From positions 12,860,001 through 12,924,000 of the forward strand of contig JALIGW010000013.1 of assembly GCA_023053685.1 (NCBI GenBank): a stretch of 64,000 nucleotides of DNA. The letters are read 5' to 3'. Made by a program: the position numbers and the translations under genes. Origin of the DNA: Diadophis punctatus similis (lineage: Eukaryota > Chordata > Lepidosauria > Squamata > Dipsadidae). Position 1 is the stretch's first letter. The number at the start of each line of letters is the position of its first letter. A model generated the notes under the pieces. The model did not search any database. It worked only from the letters and a program-made list of their open reading frames with translations, and was not told the origin of the DNA. Shown piece after piece: positions 1 through 12,500 of this stretch.

Positions 1-817
1 ACTTCAAGAATCCTCGGCCCAATCACTCAATCTTTGGAAGGGTGTGAATTTACTGAGTAAAAGGGACAAAGAGCTGCAGGTGATAGTAAGGAGTAATTTC
101 ATCTATCTAGCTTCTGGAACACTAATATTTATGGCTAACCACACCTGTCATGTGAGAATAACTGTCACATGTCTCAAAAGTGCAATGTAATTTGAGAAGT
201 TGAACAGAAGATGCTTTATGAGCAGGGAGAGTCTTAATTCTTGATGCTGTAAATCAACTTTAGTTCCATCATCCATTGTGGCTCTGGAAGAGTATGTCTG
301 TTTTATCTTTAAGCTTGAATTTAACTCTATGATCTACGTCATGCTTTTTGCATAACTATACACAACATGGTTAATGCCATGTTGCGTTCACTTCCATACA
401 TTTTAGTCAATGAGCTTATCCTGTTTCTTCGTTTCCTCAATCCTCAGAACCATTTCTTTGTATGTTCTAAACATCCAAATCTTGCTCTCCGATACTTTAC
501 AAAGGAAATGCCCAATATCATATTCATGGAAGTTGTCTACCAAACTGCATGGAAATTACAGTGTTCCTGTTAAAAAGCTGTCAATGTTTTTAATATTGCA
601 CAACAAATCTGAAATCTGAAAGAATGACTTTCTAAATAAAAGGCACTGAGGACCTACATACCCATGTATATTTTTTCATAATTAGAAATGTTCATGGAAA
701 CCAGACAGTGATTCTTCCAAGGAATCTGGGATGAAACTTGTTTGTCGCTCAAAGACTGAACTGAACCTTCTACTCTTTGAGCCATTAAAACAATGGCCAT
801 GTCAGGTTTTGTTTCTT

Positions 818-1174
818 AGGTAAAGGTAAAGGTTCCCTCGTACATATGTGCTAGTCGTTCCTGACTCTAGGGCGTGGTGCTCATCTCTGTTTCAAAGCCG
901 AAGAGCCAGTGCTGTCCGAAGACGTCTCCGTGGTCATGTGGCAGGCATGACTAAACACCGAAGGCGCACGGAACGCTGTTGCCTTCCCACCAAAGGTGGT
1001 CCCTGTTTTTCTACTTGCATTTTTACATGCTTTCGGACTGCTAGGTTGGCAGAAGCTGGGGCAAGTAACGGGAGCTCACTCCATTACACGGTGCTAGGGA
1101 TTCGAACCACCAAACTGCAGACCTTTCTGATCGACAAGCTCAGTGTCTTAGCCACTGAGCCATCGCGTCTCATG
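818..1174 (-). mobile_element. Sauria-like SINE, near full length
   Basis: Reverse-oriented tRNA-derived SINE. The tRNA-like head at the right end has a B box (GGTTCGAATCC on the - strand, near 1101) and an A-box-like GTGGCTAAG-type stretch. The body contains the squamate GACGTCTCCGTGG-type region. The 3' tail at the left end is a short CCTTTA repeat. Sauria SINEs are known to use Bov-B LINE machinery. Confidence 0.75.
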
Positions 1175-1385
1175 GTGTTTCTTAGCCAAGCCTAATTCCA
1201 TTCAAGGACATAGAGATATTTATGGTTCTTAATATATTATCATAACTTGATTTTCAATGTGAAGAGATTTCATTTTTATAATTCAAAAACTAAAAATCTA
1301 TGAAACAAAAATAAAATAGAATAACTAATGGACAGTGGTAATCGAGCACTTTAAAGTTTGGCTTTCGTATATGATGGGGTTAGGT

Positions 1386-1523
<138 letters not shown>

Positions 1524-1788
1524 TGAGATTTATTTATGAGATTTATTTATGAGATTTATGAGATTTATATACCGCCTCACAGTGCAAGCACTCTCTAAGC
1601 AGTTTACACCAGTAAGCAATGTATATTTATATTGCCCCCAACAATCTGGGTCCTCATTTTACCTACCTCAGAAGGATGGAAGGCTGAGTCAACCTTGAGC
1701 CGGTGAGATTTGAACCGCTGACCTGAGGATCACAGTCAGCTGAAGTAGCCTGCAGTGCTGCACTCTAACCACTGCGCCACCTCAGCTC
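1524..1788 (-). mobile_element. tRNA-derived SINE with expanded tail
   Basis: Reverse complement begins GAGCTGAGGTGGCGCAGTGG at 1788 and runs through CAGATTGTTGGGGGCAATAT to a tail of ATAAATCTC units, then the long TAAA array at 1386-1523. It is the same family as the copies at 8391, 19786 and 21813 but with a different tail. Confidence 0.8.
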
Positions 1789-2848
1789 TTATTTTATAAT
1801 TATAAACTTCTTTTATAATTGCTATAGTTTTATATTTTTGCTTTGTAAACATTAAAATGTCTCAGTCAATACTCCGAGGCATAATAGTTACGATGGAATT
1901 ACATCTAGTGTTGTTAACTGTTTTCTTTTATTGGCATCTGTTATGTTGACTATAGGTTTAAATTTCAGTAATCATAGATTTCTAACATATTTGATTAGTC
2001 TTCTACAATTTACCAAAGCCAAAAGGGATCAGTGTTAGTTCTGATTCATAAGACCAGGTCTTCCAAAATAACTTGGTAATAGGGAAATTTATATAATTGT
2101 ACTCCAGATTTTACCAGACTGCTACCTTCAGATTTTTTTGTACACCCTCATCATGTTTTGTGAGTTGAAAAGCACTGTGATAGTGAAGATTGGCATGCTC
2201 AGAAACAAATAATAAGAATGTAAAAATTCAACATTGAGAGCTTGCTATCTTTTTGTTGTGGGCCAAAAACAGAAACTGACCTTTTGGGTTTTTTTATCTG
2301 CTTTGGCAGATAATGGTTTCTATATCATTTAAAATACCCTTGATGTCGTAGCATAAGAGATGTTATCTTACATAGATTAAAACACTACTAATTCCCAAAG
2401 GGCTTAAGGGAAGATTGTAAACCACCAAACATTTCAGAAAAATAACTTGAGGGCAGATTCCATGATATTCTTCTCTTCTCGGATGCTACTCTGTCAGTGA
2501 GAAGGATTCTTAATTCCTGCCCCTCTTGTGTTGAAGCACCCTCAGAACTGCTCCAGAGATTTGGAAGAATTTGATGTGAGAAGGGTAGTGAACTAATTCA
2601 TTATACCATTAAGTATGAATGCCATAGATTAGTCATCTTAAAAGTATTCCTTTCTTTTCTACCTTCTGAGAAATCTGATCTAAATATGTATTGCTATAAC
2701 CTTCCAAACATTAATGCATGGTCCATTGTATGACTTATTTCTGTTTTAGAGATGTACACAATTGTTTTCCAAAAATAGAATTTCCTGACAAAACTGGAGG
2801 TTTTTAAGAAGAGATTGGACAGTCACTTGTCCAGAATGGTATAGGGCA

Positions 2849-2904
2849 GTGATAGTTAACCATTTCAGCACTGGGTGCTGAAACTGGAGTGTGTGTGTGT
2901 GTGT

Positions 2905-2947
<43 letters not shown>

Positions 2948-3101
2948 CGTGCACACATGTGTGTGCTGGAACCCGGAAGAGAGCAGCTGGCTGGTGCGCA
3001 TGCGCACAATAGAACCCAGAAGAGCAGCTGGCGCCGGCGCGCGTGCCCACAGAGAAGGGTCTATGTGCACCTCTGGCACGTGTACCATAGGTTCGCCATC
3101 A
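2849..3101. mobile_element. hAT-like non-autonomous element inside CR1
   Basis: Left end CAGTGATAGTTAACC and right end GGTTCGCCATCA are imperfect inverted copies. Flanks GTATAGGG and GTGTAGGG are a diverged 8-bp target duplication. The inside holds a GT microsatellite and two GC-rich repeats ending in GGTGCGCATGCGCAC-type sequence. Confidence 0.6.
2889..2944. repeat. (GT)n microsatellite
   Basis: About 28 GT units with one GA interruption. Confidence 0.95.
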
Positions 3102-3396
3102 TGGGTGTAGGGTCTCCTGCTTGAGCAGGGGGTTGGACTAGACGACTTCCAAGGTCCCTTCCAACTCTTGTTATTCTGTTCTGTTAAATTTAGTCAGCTC
3201 TATAATTAATTTCCAAGCAAATCAGTGCATACTGAAGAGGAAATAGATGATAAAGTTCAAAATTATCTGGATTGTATCTGGATTTCACTTAAAACCTCCC
3301 AGTGCTTAGCTGCATAGGGGAAGTAAAGATAGATCTGTAATGTAACTTAAAGCACATTTTTATTCATCTTTATTCTTCTTCTTTTCCTTCTTCTAG

Positions 3397-3477
3397 GAAC
3401 CCAGGCCTTTATATACTAAAAGGTGCCAGTATTATACAAGTGGAATTGGATACTTATTTGATGCCTACCAGACAGAG
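3397..3477 (+). CDS. TMEM255B: TMEM255B exon: start of Cys-rich loop
   Basis: 81 bp, phase 0 at both ends. A polypyrimidine tract and TTCTAG precede it and GTAAGC follows. It encodes 27 residues containing [14 protein letters not shown] and ending in DAYQTE. The first residue of the window's protein is in phase, so the missing upstream exon must end in phase 0. Confidence 0.93.
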
Positions 3478-6471
3478 GTAAGCTACTATTGTTAGATTAA
3501 GATCTAGCTTTGTACAGTACGTGGAAAGGTGACTTACAAGGTGACTGTTTTTTAATCTCAGCACTCAATCACTGGAGGTTTATTTTCTGTATTTTGGCAG
3601 CAAATAAATGCTATTGTATGTGTGGCAAGAATATTTGCTTTGGAACAGAAGTTCATTCCATTCCTGTTACATAAATGATTTGTTGGAAAATGCCATTGCT
3701 CTTTTCCTGCGGATGTTTGTGCGGAATGACATTCGGTCAGATGTACCCAAGTTGCCTTAATAGCTGATGATTTATATTAGCCTCCAAACTTCAACTTTTA
3801 ATTGTAATAACCTGACAAAATTCAAGAATGTCTGCAGATTCTATCTGGAGTTCTTTTGGTCTTCAGCCAAGGACAGGAGCACTCGGGCGCAATCCTGGGG
3901 CTGAAGTAACATTTTGGTTCCTGTTACTCTCAGGAGTTTTTTGTTGTTGTTGTTTTGTTTTGGCAGAATATACTTCCAGCCTATTGAATAAAGAGAGCAT
4001 CCATGTAAACAAAACAAAACAAAAATAGAATGTGTGTGTGGGGGAACAACCCCAGGAGAGAATCTAAACTTAACCTATTCAATGAACTGCTGTTTTCTGA
4101 GAAATAAAATTAAAGCCTCTTTAACTTGTTTGCATATTTTTCGCCTACTTTGAACAACACATTCTGCTTCTGCTACTATTGGTAAAAGCAAGGGAATTCT
4201 ACATATATTTATGTTTAAGGCTCTGGCTTCTGAAGTTTGTTTGTTTGTATCCTGCCTTTATTCTTTTTACAAAATAGCTCAAGGTTCACCATTTGTCTCT
4301 CCTCTACAATATACCTCACTGGCCCCTATACAAAGCAACTTTGATCTCTAGCAGTTTTAGGATTTTTACTTATTCAGGCAGTTTTTTGTTCCATGCTTAA
4401 TTACTCAGCAAATATGGAAACCAGTGCAATGAACAGTATCTGCCATCCTGCAAATTGACAATTTTCCTTACGTTCCTACCCATTTTGGCTGGACAGCCAA
4501 GTGGCTTTTGTCTCAGGAGCCCTGAACTCTGACATCAATTCTCAGGACATTTTATTTATTTATTTATTTCTACGCTCTTATAGGCCGCCCAATCCCGTAG
4601 GACTCAGGGCGGCGTACAACATGAATAAGAAACGTACATTAAAAGCAATAATAACAATTTAAAATGACACAATATAAAAACATTAACAAAACACCATTCA
4701 TGGGGGAATCTGACATATTTGAAGATTCACCAACGTTGCTCTTAATTTTCTCATACTCTGTCTAAAACATGCAGGATTGTCAAAAAAAATAATCAAGATG
4801 TTGGCTGCAACAATCGGATGAATGCAGTGCCATTTTTTCTGTGCCTTGTCTGGACATCACAACTACCATCTTGACTTTTTTTTTTACTATAGCTTGCAGA
4901 CAGCCCTGGCATCTTTGAAAAGCAGTTACATAGATTCATTCCAATTTGCTCATCTCTGTGCAATTCATTTATGTTATTAATTTTTTATATGGAATTTGAG
5001 GTTTTGCACATCTGTCCTAGTCTATTAGCCTCACAGAATTGTCACACAGAATTGATTTTGCAGTGTCTGTGAAATGTGCCGTTTTTAAAGCTGGTGTTGC
5101 AAAATGGGGATTGTAGAAGGAGATAAAGGTTCTCCTCGCACATACATGCTAGTCATTCCCGACTCTAGGGGGCGGTGCTCATCTCCGTTTCTAAGCTGAA
5201 GAGCCAGCGCTGTCTGACCTCTTAGGATTCTGGTGAGATCACCACTCTGTTGTTATCACAAAGATTTCAGTGGATCAAAGTCCCCTTATCCTCAGTATAT
5301 CATACAGATATATAAAATATCTGGGAACATCTTTATTCATCGACAGACAGTTTGGTGTAGTGCTTCAGACTGTATTTCTCAACCTTAGCAACCAAGAATT
5401 CTGGGAGTTGAAAACCACTCATTTTAGAATTGCTAAGAAAGACAAACGCTGAGTTAAGGCATCAGGCTAGAAACAGGGGACTGTGAGTTCCAGTCTTGTC
5501 TTAGCCAGCTCTCTCATTCCTAAGAAGGAGGGAATGGCAAATCACTTCTGCACTCTTGCCAAGGAAACTGCAGAGACTAGCCCAGGCAGTCACCAAGATA
5601 CAAGAATATCTCAAAAACACACACACCTATTAACAGCCTCTTCTACACGTTCTGGGCATTGCCGTGCTGTTGGCAAGTATGATAAATTATGTCCTCAGGG
5701 ACAGTAGCAGCCATCCATGCAACCAGAAAACATGTTGGGGAGTTACAGTTCAACCAGAGATAAACAGAGAAATCATCTAAGAATCCAGATTGTCCTCAAC
5801 CCTGCCTTTTCATCAGTTATATTTGATACGTTAGTGAGGCCCAGGTGACTAGCCTAGCCAGGTTTGCTCATCTTGGAAGGATATTACCTGGTGGGATGAG
5901 GAAGGAATTTCTGTGGGGCAATTTCTTTGGAATTTCTGTGAAGGCCTCTCTGTTCTGGTGAAGGACAACCCTATTCAAGCAACCTGAAAGCAAGTTTGGC
6001 AGTGTTTTTTTTTCTAAGCTTCCGGCGGCTGCTGGTTGCCCATCCATATAAGAAGAGGTTCAGCAATAGTCTGGTACAATGGGTGGCACTAATAATTATC
6101 AGTTTCCTTCTCTTTACAGGTGACCTGTTATGCCTTAAATAACAAATGCCAGCTGAAAGTTAAAAGTAACACGTGTTACTGCTGTGATTTATATAACTGT
6201 GAAAAGTAAGTATTTTTTAGACCAGGGTTATTGACCCCTGGTCAATGGATGGTTCCAGTTCATGGCCCATTGGGAACTGGACCACGCAAGTGGCGGGCTT
6301 CATTTGCACATGTACGATGAAGCTTCATTTGCACATGCACAGGAGCTAGGGCCATGGAGCCAGAAAGGTTGAGGACCACTGCCTTAGATCAACCCTATCA
6401 CAGGGTAGTTGTGGAGGGGGAGAAGGGAACTTTGTTGTATGTTGCCCAAGGTCACTTTTTGTGAGAAAGAT

Positions 6472-6554
<83 letters not shown>

Positions 6555-9500
6555 TCCTAATTCTTAAGTCTCAACTCAGATATCTGAGAGTAGTAAATGC
6601 TCATGAGAAAAAGAGGAGCCACTGCCATTGCCTACTTAATTCTAATCCTAACCTAACCATGAATTTATAAGGTTTTTGATAGACTCCAAGGAGAAATAAA
6701 ACCTGGCCCAGGGGCATCAACTGAATGGATGTATTTACTTATCCAATAGATATAGCCACCAAATGACTCGGGGCAGCAAAGAAAGTTAGAATAAAACAAA
6801 AACAATTATAAACATTACAAAAGTTAAAATGCACAATGGCTGAGCAACGTGAACTAAAATCACAAGCATAACCAATACGCTGATCCCTGCACCCTGTAAA
6901 CCCCAGGCATAGAAACCTGTCTTCAGAGCATAAGGAGAGGCCAGCAGGGCTGGGGCCATCTTCATCTCCTGGGTGCTACCCCAGAAAAGACGTGTTTTCT
7001 AAGCCCACCAACTAGCATCCTCTATTCAATGAGAGCCAAAGCAGATCCATCCATCCTTCCTGACCAGATCAGATGAATAGAAACAATTGGGGAGAGATGG
7101 TTCCTCAAATAACCCAGTCCCAATCCACAAAGAGCTTTAAAAGTGACAACCAGTACCTTGAATTACACCTGGAAGCACATTGGCAACCACTGTAGTTCAC
7201 AGAGTATTGGGGTACATGTACTGAATAACTGGCAGTGTTTACTACTCGCACTGCTGCATTCTGAACTAGCTGAAACTTCCAAATGCACTTCAAGGGCAGC
7301 CCTGTGTAGAGCGCATTCCAGTAGTCCAGAAAAAAGGCCACAAGAGCATAATGGTAACAAAGATTTAACTATACAATGTTTTCCAGCATAAAAATATGGA
7401 CTTAAAAATGTATTCTTCCTTAAAACTACAAATGTTTTCGCATTCTTTGTATTTGTCTCGGTAAAAAATAATAATAATATCCAGCACTGCTATAGTTTTG
7501 AATCCTAGGCATCTTTCCAATTTACCCGGACAGCTATTGTTAAAGGGGGAGGGCAGGAGAAGAAGGAATTAGTACATTCCAACAGATGTGATTTCAAAGG
7601 AAGAACTATGATAAGAAAGAAGGGACAAAGCTGGAATGGCACCACTTTGCTTTTCATCAGGTGTTAAAGCTCTGATATCCTGTTTCCAGCTCAGAACATT
7701 CTACCAGCTATTATGAATTCCTTGGAGTGAGCAGCTGTCAGGATGTGGTTCACCTCTATCGACTGCTTTGGTCATCCACCGTCTTGAACATCATTGGCTT
7801 GTTCCTTGGCATAATCACAGCAGCCATACTTGGAGCCTTTAAAGATGTGGTAAGTCTTGCCTGCTATTGATGGACATTAATCCATGCTAGCATGTTCATG
7901 TTGTCCTGGCAAAATAAAATATGAACATGCAGTACTTTGGACTTGAACCCAGAGTATGAATGGCATGCCCTAAATTTATACTTATACGTCCCTCCTTAGA
8001 GGCCTGTTTTCCTGGGACGGCTGAGGTGACCAAAGAAAAATATGTGTTTGAATTAAATAGTTGCTGATGGTGTGTTCACACAGCTCAGAATTACCTTATA
8101 GTACCCTGGAGGGACTCTAAATATAAAGCCACTTTAAAATTAATCTAATCCTGGTGACCATGGATAGACTGTGTTCATATTGTTTTCTTGTCAACAATGT
8201 CTATGTGATTGGCCGTTACTTTCTTCAAAGACATTTACACTTCCTTGTGTTCTGGATGCATAAAAACAATTTCTAAGGACAGATTTTATGAGATACTTCA
8301 TAGATCTGATTAATTGGCATGAAACCAAAACCAATTGAAGCAAGATTCACTCTGTCTGTCACTGATTAAATAGCTGATAGTATCAGTTAGGAGCTGAGAT
8401 AGCGCAGTGGTTAAAAGCAGCATTGCGACCTTCAGCTGATTGCTAGTTCAGCAGTCCAGCTGTTCAAATCTCACTAGGCTCAAGGTTGACTCAGCCTTCC
8501 ATCCTTCCGAGGTGGGTAAAATGAGGACCCAGATTGTTGGGGGCAATATGCTGAACTCTGTAAACCGCTTAGAGAGGGCTGTAAAGCACTATGAAGCGGT
8601 TTATAAGTCTAAGTGCTATTGCTATTGCTATTGTTATAATTTGACTAATGAAAGAAGTACAATTTGAGATAAGTCTTGTCATCTTATGACAGCCTAGAGA
8701 TGCTGCATGTGTATTGCCAATAATCTGTGCATCAGTGTTTAATTTAGAATTTGCAGGATGGATAACTAAGAATGAAAACATTAAGGGGGATGCCAGGACA
8801 ATGATACATCTTGAAAAAAAGTTTAATAATAATTTTTCCTGAATATACTCACAGCATTTGAGGTCAAGGATTTGACCCCAAACAGTCAAGTGAGCCCAAA
8901 TGGACGGGAAGGTTTCTGGAACTCAAATCACAAAGAAACTCTGTAAAGGGGCAAAGCATATAGCCCAGAGGTTTTCAAACTTGGCAACTTTAAGATTTGT
9001 GGACTTCAACTCCACAAGTTAAAGTCCACAAGTCTTAAAGTTGCCAAGTTTGGGGACCCCTGATATAGCCATTCCCTCTCCCTTCCCCCTTCCTTTCTAA
9101 TGCTCATCCCAGCGCTGGGATAATTAACAAGAAGACAATTAGTTTGTACATTCATTGGAGAGAAAGGGATTACAAGAGAGTAAGCAGGCACACAGTGAGA
9201 AATTCACCTTGAAAGCAATGTGCTACTGCTGTCCTTTGCCTGGTTGTTTTCTGTGAGTAGCTTAGGAGGCCAAAGAAAGCATTAGTGTGAAACTGATTAG
9301 GGTCTTGTCCATTTCAGATAGCAGCACAAGGAGAAGGTTCCTATTCAACTAATTAAGGTTTACAGAGCTGAGTGTCTTGCACTTAGCATTTTTTTTAGAG
9401 AAGTGCTGTCCTGTAAAGAAAAGCTGGTCAGAAAGTGATAGATTGTTTAAGCAGTGTGGGGCAGGGTGTGAAAAAACAGGTCAGGTACAAGACAGTATAT

Positions 9501-12500
9501 TAGATCTATATTATATCTTCCCTACAACTTTAACTCATCTCCAGAAGGTTGATTGTGGGGAGATCTAGGCAGCAGCCCAAAGTCATTCACTAAGCTTCCT
9601 AGGGCACTGGGGAGAGTGGTCCTAGCTTAGCTTCTGAATGGCAACATATAGCTGGTCGAGTATCAGTCTGCCTGAGCATCTTCTGTTTGAAGTTCTGCCT
9701 CTCATCTTTATTCTGCAACACTCATGACAGTTGGTGAGGGAAAGACGGAAGGCATTCATGACGTACTTAGAATCTACAAAGTCTATGCATTGGGAAATCC
9801 ATAGACTCCAATATGTCTCATGTATAGCAAAGGTCCTTACAGCTCATTTGCCCCAGAAGAGTTTATGGTTCAGTTAGCGAACTGAGAATGCGGCAATGAA
9901 ATTAGTTCAGGAACTGTAAAATGAAAAAAAAAATCAAAATGAAAAACAAATGTCAGCTTCCTCGCTGGATTAAAATAACTTAACTTGCTGCAGTGTGTTT
10001 ACATTTCCTAGGTTTTTCTGTTTACAATAATTTTCATTTAATCATCTTGGTTAAATCTCCCAAAGCTGCTTATCTAGATTTCATGCAATTGAGAAAGCCT
10101 TTATCTTTCTTACCTTAAACAGGACTATCATATCTGAGCTGCCAAAATCTTAATGCCCCCTACATGCTGGAAAATTAGAGTTTTCTCTATTGCTTTGCTG
10201 CCTTTTATGTATGTCCAGATTTTTTGCAGCTCAGATAGAGTAAATCTATTTTTATTTAATATACTAGTGACTTATCAATTGAATCTGCACTAAATATTAT
10301 GCACTTTAGTTTATTTGGAAAATTCAAAGATTTTTAGTGCTTTGGGGCATTGCCTCTTTTTTTTTAGAAAAAAATCTAAGGAATTGTAATAAGCACATGC
10401 CATTGTCTAATAAGGCTGTGCAACATTTGGAATTTGAAATCTACTACACATTTCTATCCAGCTGTAATCTTTGTATACATATGCTAAAATTTATAATGTG
10501 TTCTCTGCTGGTCATATTTTTTTAAAATAGCTTTTATTAAAAGATTTTTATTAAAATAATTTACATGCATGATAAGAAACAGATTCAAATATATAGTGAA
10601 GTAAATGTGAAAAATACACAAATAAAAATGGGCATAGAAAAATAGAAAAGAGCAGATAATATTAATATATATTTGTATATATTTGTATATATTAAGTTTT
10701 ATATTAATATATAAAACTTCTGATGTTCCTCTTGGCAGTTTTACATGGAATTCTAATTAAATTTAAGATTACATCATAATTCTCTGTTGGTCTTAAAAGT
10801 TTTATCCTCCATGGAATATGCCTGGGTTGCTATTTTTTAGAACGGACTGTGCCAACAATGTAATTAACATGGATGGTGGGATGTAGTTAAGCTAAAACAT
10901 GGTTGCTTACAGAAATATCTTGCACTTTTGGTTGGCATCGCATACCGAGTGATCAGACTTCACTTTTATTTAAAAGTTTGACAATGTTATTACTAACTGC
11001 TCATGCAATTATTAATGTGGACAATTTTATTTTATTAAGTATTTATATTTGCAAAGTGGGGCCTGGAAATAAAGGACTGTTTAGGAGACACAAATCAAGA
11101 TTTGCTAGGCAACTGAAAGAAAGGCAACTTAAAGCAGTCATGCAGTGCTGAGTTGGACTTTTTATATAAAAATCCACTCTTGGCAGAAAGCAACTGCCAA
11201 ATCCGCCCCCCCCCCCTGTAATATCCAAGTCTGCCGGCTACTATAATTAACCTGGAATACTGCAGTTGCAATTCCCTAACCTATGCCTGAAGCATTGTTT
11301 GCCTTAAAAGAATGTTTCTTCTTGCCCGAATGAATAGAACACAAAAGATTGGATTGTACTAGAAACAAATGTTCAAAAGACAACTGAAGGAAACAGAATT
11401 TTTCTGCTAGATGTTGGCCTACAGAACCCTCTAGGTCAGTGTTTCTCAACCTTGGCAGCCTTAAGATGGTGGACTTCAACTTCCAGAATTCCCCTCCCAA
11501 TCTTAAAGCTATCTAGTTTTGCTCTAACACTTTGCTGCCCTGTATTGTTGTGTGGATTTTTGCAGCCTTAGAAAAAAGAACTTGCCAACCCCTATTACTA
11601 GCTCGTTTTACAAGCTCCAAAGAAAAGCAGGCTTGTTGCCAAAACAGTGGACTTTTAAGTGGGGTAAAAGAAAGATTGCTTTCTCTTTTAAAAAAGCTTT
11701 CATTTGCCCATCTGTACAAATGGAATGGCATATTATTTGGGAAGGTGTGATTAGTGTATCAAGGGAAAAAGTATTCAGTATTGAAATCAGACTTGGAGAG
11801 GAAGTAAAATTGATTTATCTCTTGCCATTGCAGGTGCCTGTTTCCCAAATTGCCTTCAGCTCTGCTCCGCCACCACAGATCCTTTACAATCCTGCTCAGC
11901 AGATCTTGACATATTCTGGATTTTGTCCTTCAGCCACTTCTGTTCCTCATTATCCTTCCTATCATCTGCCCCTTCAGGTAGAGTACACGAGGTGTGCCAA
12001 TACATCTGCCATTCACAGTGCCATCCTGGATTGCCTTTATAATGGGGGATTTTGTGTGTGAATCTATGGGTGCATATTGACTACTCTAATCCAAGCCTGT
12101 GCGATGAATACCAGGTGGGTAAAAGAGCACCTTTTCTTGTGTGTGTTATCAGGAATATCTATTGCTACCACAGCTTAACATTTATATTAGCATTTCTCAA
12201 GCTTAACAATTTGAATAGACTGGCTGGTAATTCTAGGAATTGAAGTCCTCATATCTTAAAAGTTGCCAGTCTTGATAAACACTGATTTATAAGGTCAACA
12301 GAAATGGGTTTGTGCAGACAAAGAATCAAAACAAAGCAGATAAATCAGAGTTTTGTTGATATTGAAAGCTAACACAGACAATGTTTACAGATCGTGTTAA
12401 GCCAAGAGTTACTTTACCAATGGTTCTTGGACAAGGCAAGAACAAGCAGAGTCAATCCTGCAGATAAGCACAAGCTTGTTTGTTTGCTTTATTGCTTCTG

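Larger units (their letters stand above)
2797..3185 (+). mobile_element. CR1-type LINE 3' end, split by a hAT-like insert
   Basis: Left part 2797-2848 (GAGGTTTTTAAGAAGAGATT) and right part 3111-3185 (GGGTTGGACTAGACGACTTC, ending in ATTCTGTTCT) are the two halves of a standard CR1 3' end. The insert between them is listed separately. Confidence 0.8.

Noticed and set aside
848..1195. 115-codon open frame
   Set aside because: It lies entirely within a reverse-oriented Sauria-like SINE.
2746..3124. Open frames of Cys-Val or His-Thr repeats on both strands
   Set aside because: They arise from the GT microsatellite inside a mobile element.
8391..8470. tRNA-like sequences with A and B boxes at several sites
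   Set aside because: They are the heads of SINEs (also at 1788, 19786, 21813, 38988 and 57775), with no intact cloverleaf seen; not tRNA genes.
11552..12061. 169-codon open frame on the + strand
   Set aside because: Only 11834-11977 is exon. The rest reads through a polypyrimidine tract and intron and has no family similarity.
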